From: Ruminococcus sp. | Lineage (GTDB): Bacteria > Bacillota > Clostridia > Oscillospirales > Ruminococcaceae | Direction: 5' to 3' | Assembly (NCBI GenBank): GCA_003446315.1 | Contig: DMBA01000174.1 | Location: 1-6,561, forward strand | DNA length: 6,561 nucleotides | Part shown: piece by piece, positions 6,553-6,561 of the stretch | Layout: each line of letters opens with the position of its first letter | How positions within the stretch are numbered: position 1 is the stretch's first letter | Made by a program: the position numbers and the translations under genes | The notes under the pieces: generated by a model | Database searches by the model: none | The model's input: only the letters and a program-made list of their open reading frames with translations | What the model was told of the DNA's origin: nothing

Positions 6553-6561
6553 GTGATATAC

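Overview
The window looks like chromosomal DNA of a low-to-moderate GC Gram-positive bacterium (Firmicutes), most likely a gut clostridium of the Ruminococcaceae/Oscillospiraceae kind. This rests on strong Shine-Dalgarno sites (AAAGGAG type), sigma-A promoters with extended -10 boxes, CCA encoded in the tRNA gene, a clostridial-type large serine recombinase and a lipobox-type surface lipoprotein. The genus is an inference from style, not from a database match.

Layout. Positions 1-125 (minus strand) hold a tRNA pair: initiator tRNA-fMet followed after 3 bp by tRNA-Asp, which runs off the left edge. A near-consensus promoter (137-165, minus) drives them. The initiator tRNA has an intact D arm and anticodon arm but a mispaired T stem and acceptor stem, as if it were a chimera or a decaying copy. 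Positions 268-1458 (plus) encode a compact serine recombinase, with no other mobile-element gene in view. A 12-bp direct repeat lies on either side of it. Positions 1519-1547 are a strong promoter, followed by three genes in the same direction that are probably one operon: rlmB (23S rRNA 2'-O-methyltransferase, 1587-2339), a large 8-helix membrane protein (2365-4878) and a lipoprotein metallopeptidase of the M3 type (4896-6512). Gaps are 25 and 17 bp, each with a good ribosome binding site. A perfect 14-bp hairpin followed by T residues (6514-6552) closes the operon.

The most interesting object is the membrane protein. Its helix order (four helices, a small cytosolic loop, two helices, a large cytosolic domain, two helices) is that of a P1B-type metal-transporting ATPase. 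Short stretches align to that family without gaps, but the motifs needed for catalysis and transport are replaced or missing: the CPC metal site, DKTGT, TGES, HP, TGDN and GDGxND. It therefore reads as a pseudo-P-type ATPase with a roughly 270-residue charged N-terminal extension. It is coupled to an exported, membrane-anchored peptidase that keeps all its zinc ligands. A working hypothesis is that the membrane protein is a non-transporting scaffold or sensor partnered with the surface peptidase. The sequence alone does not prove this.
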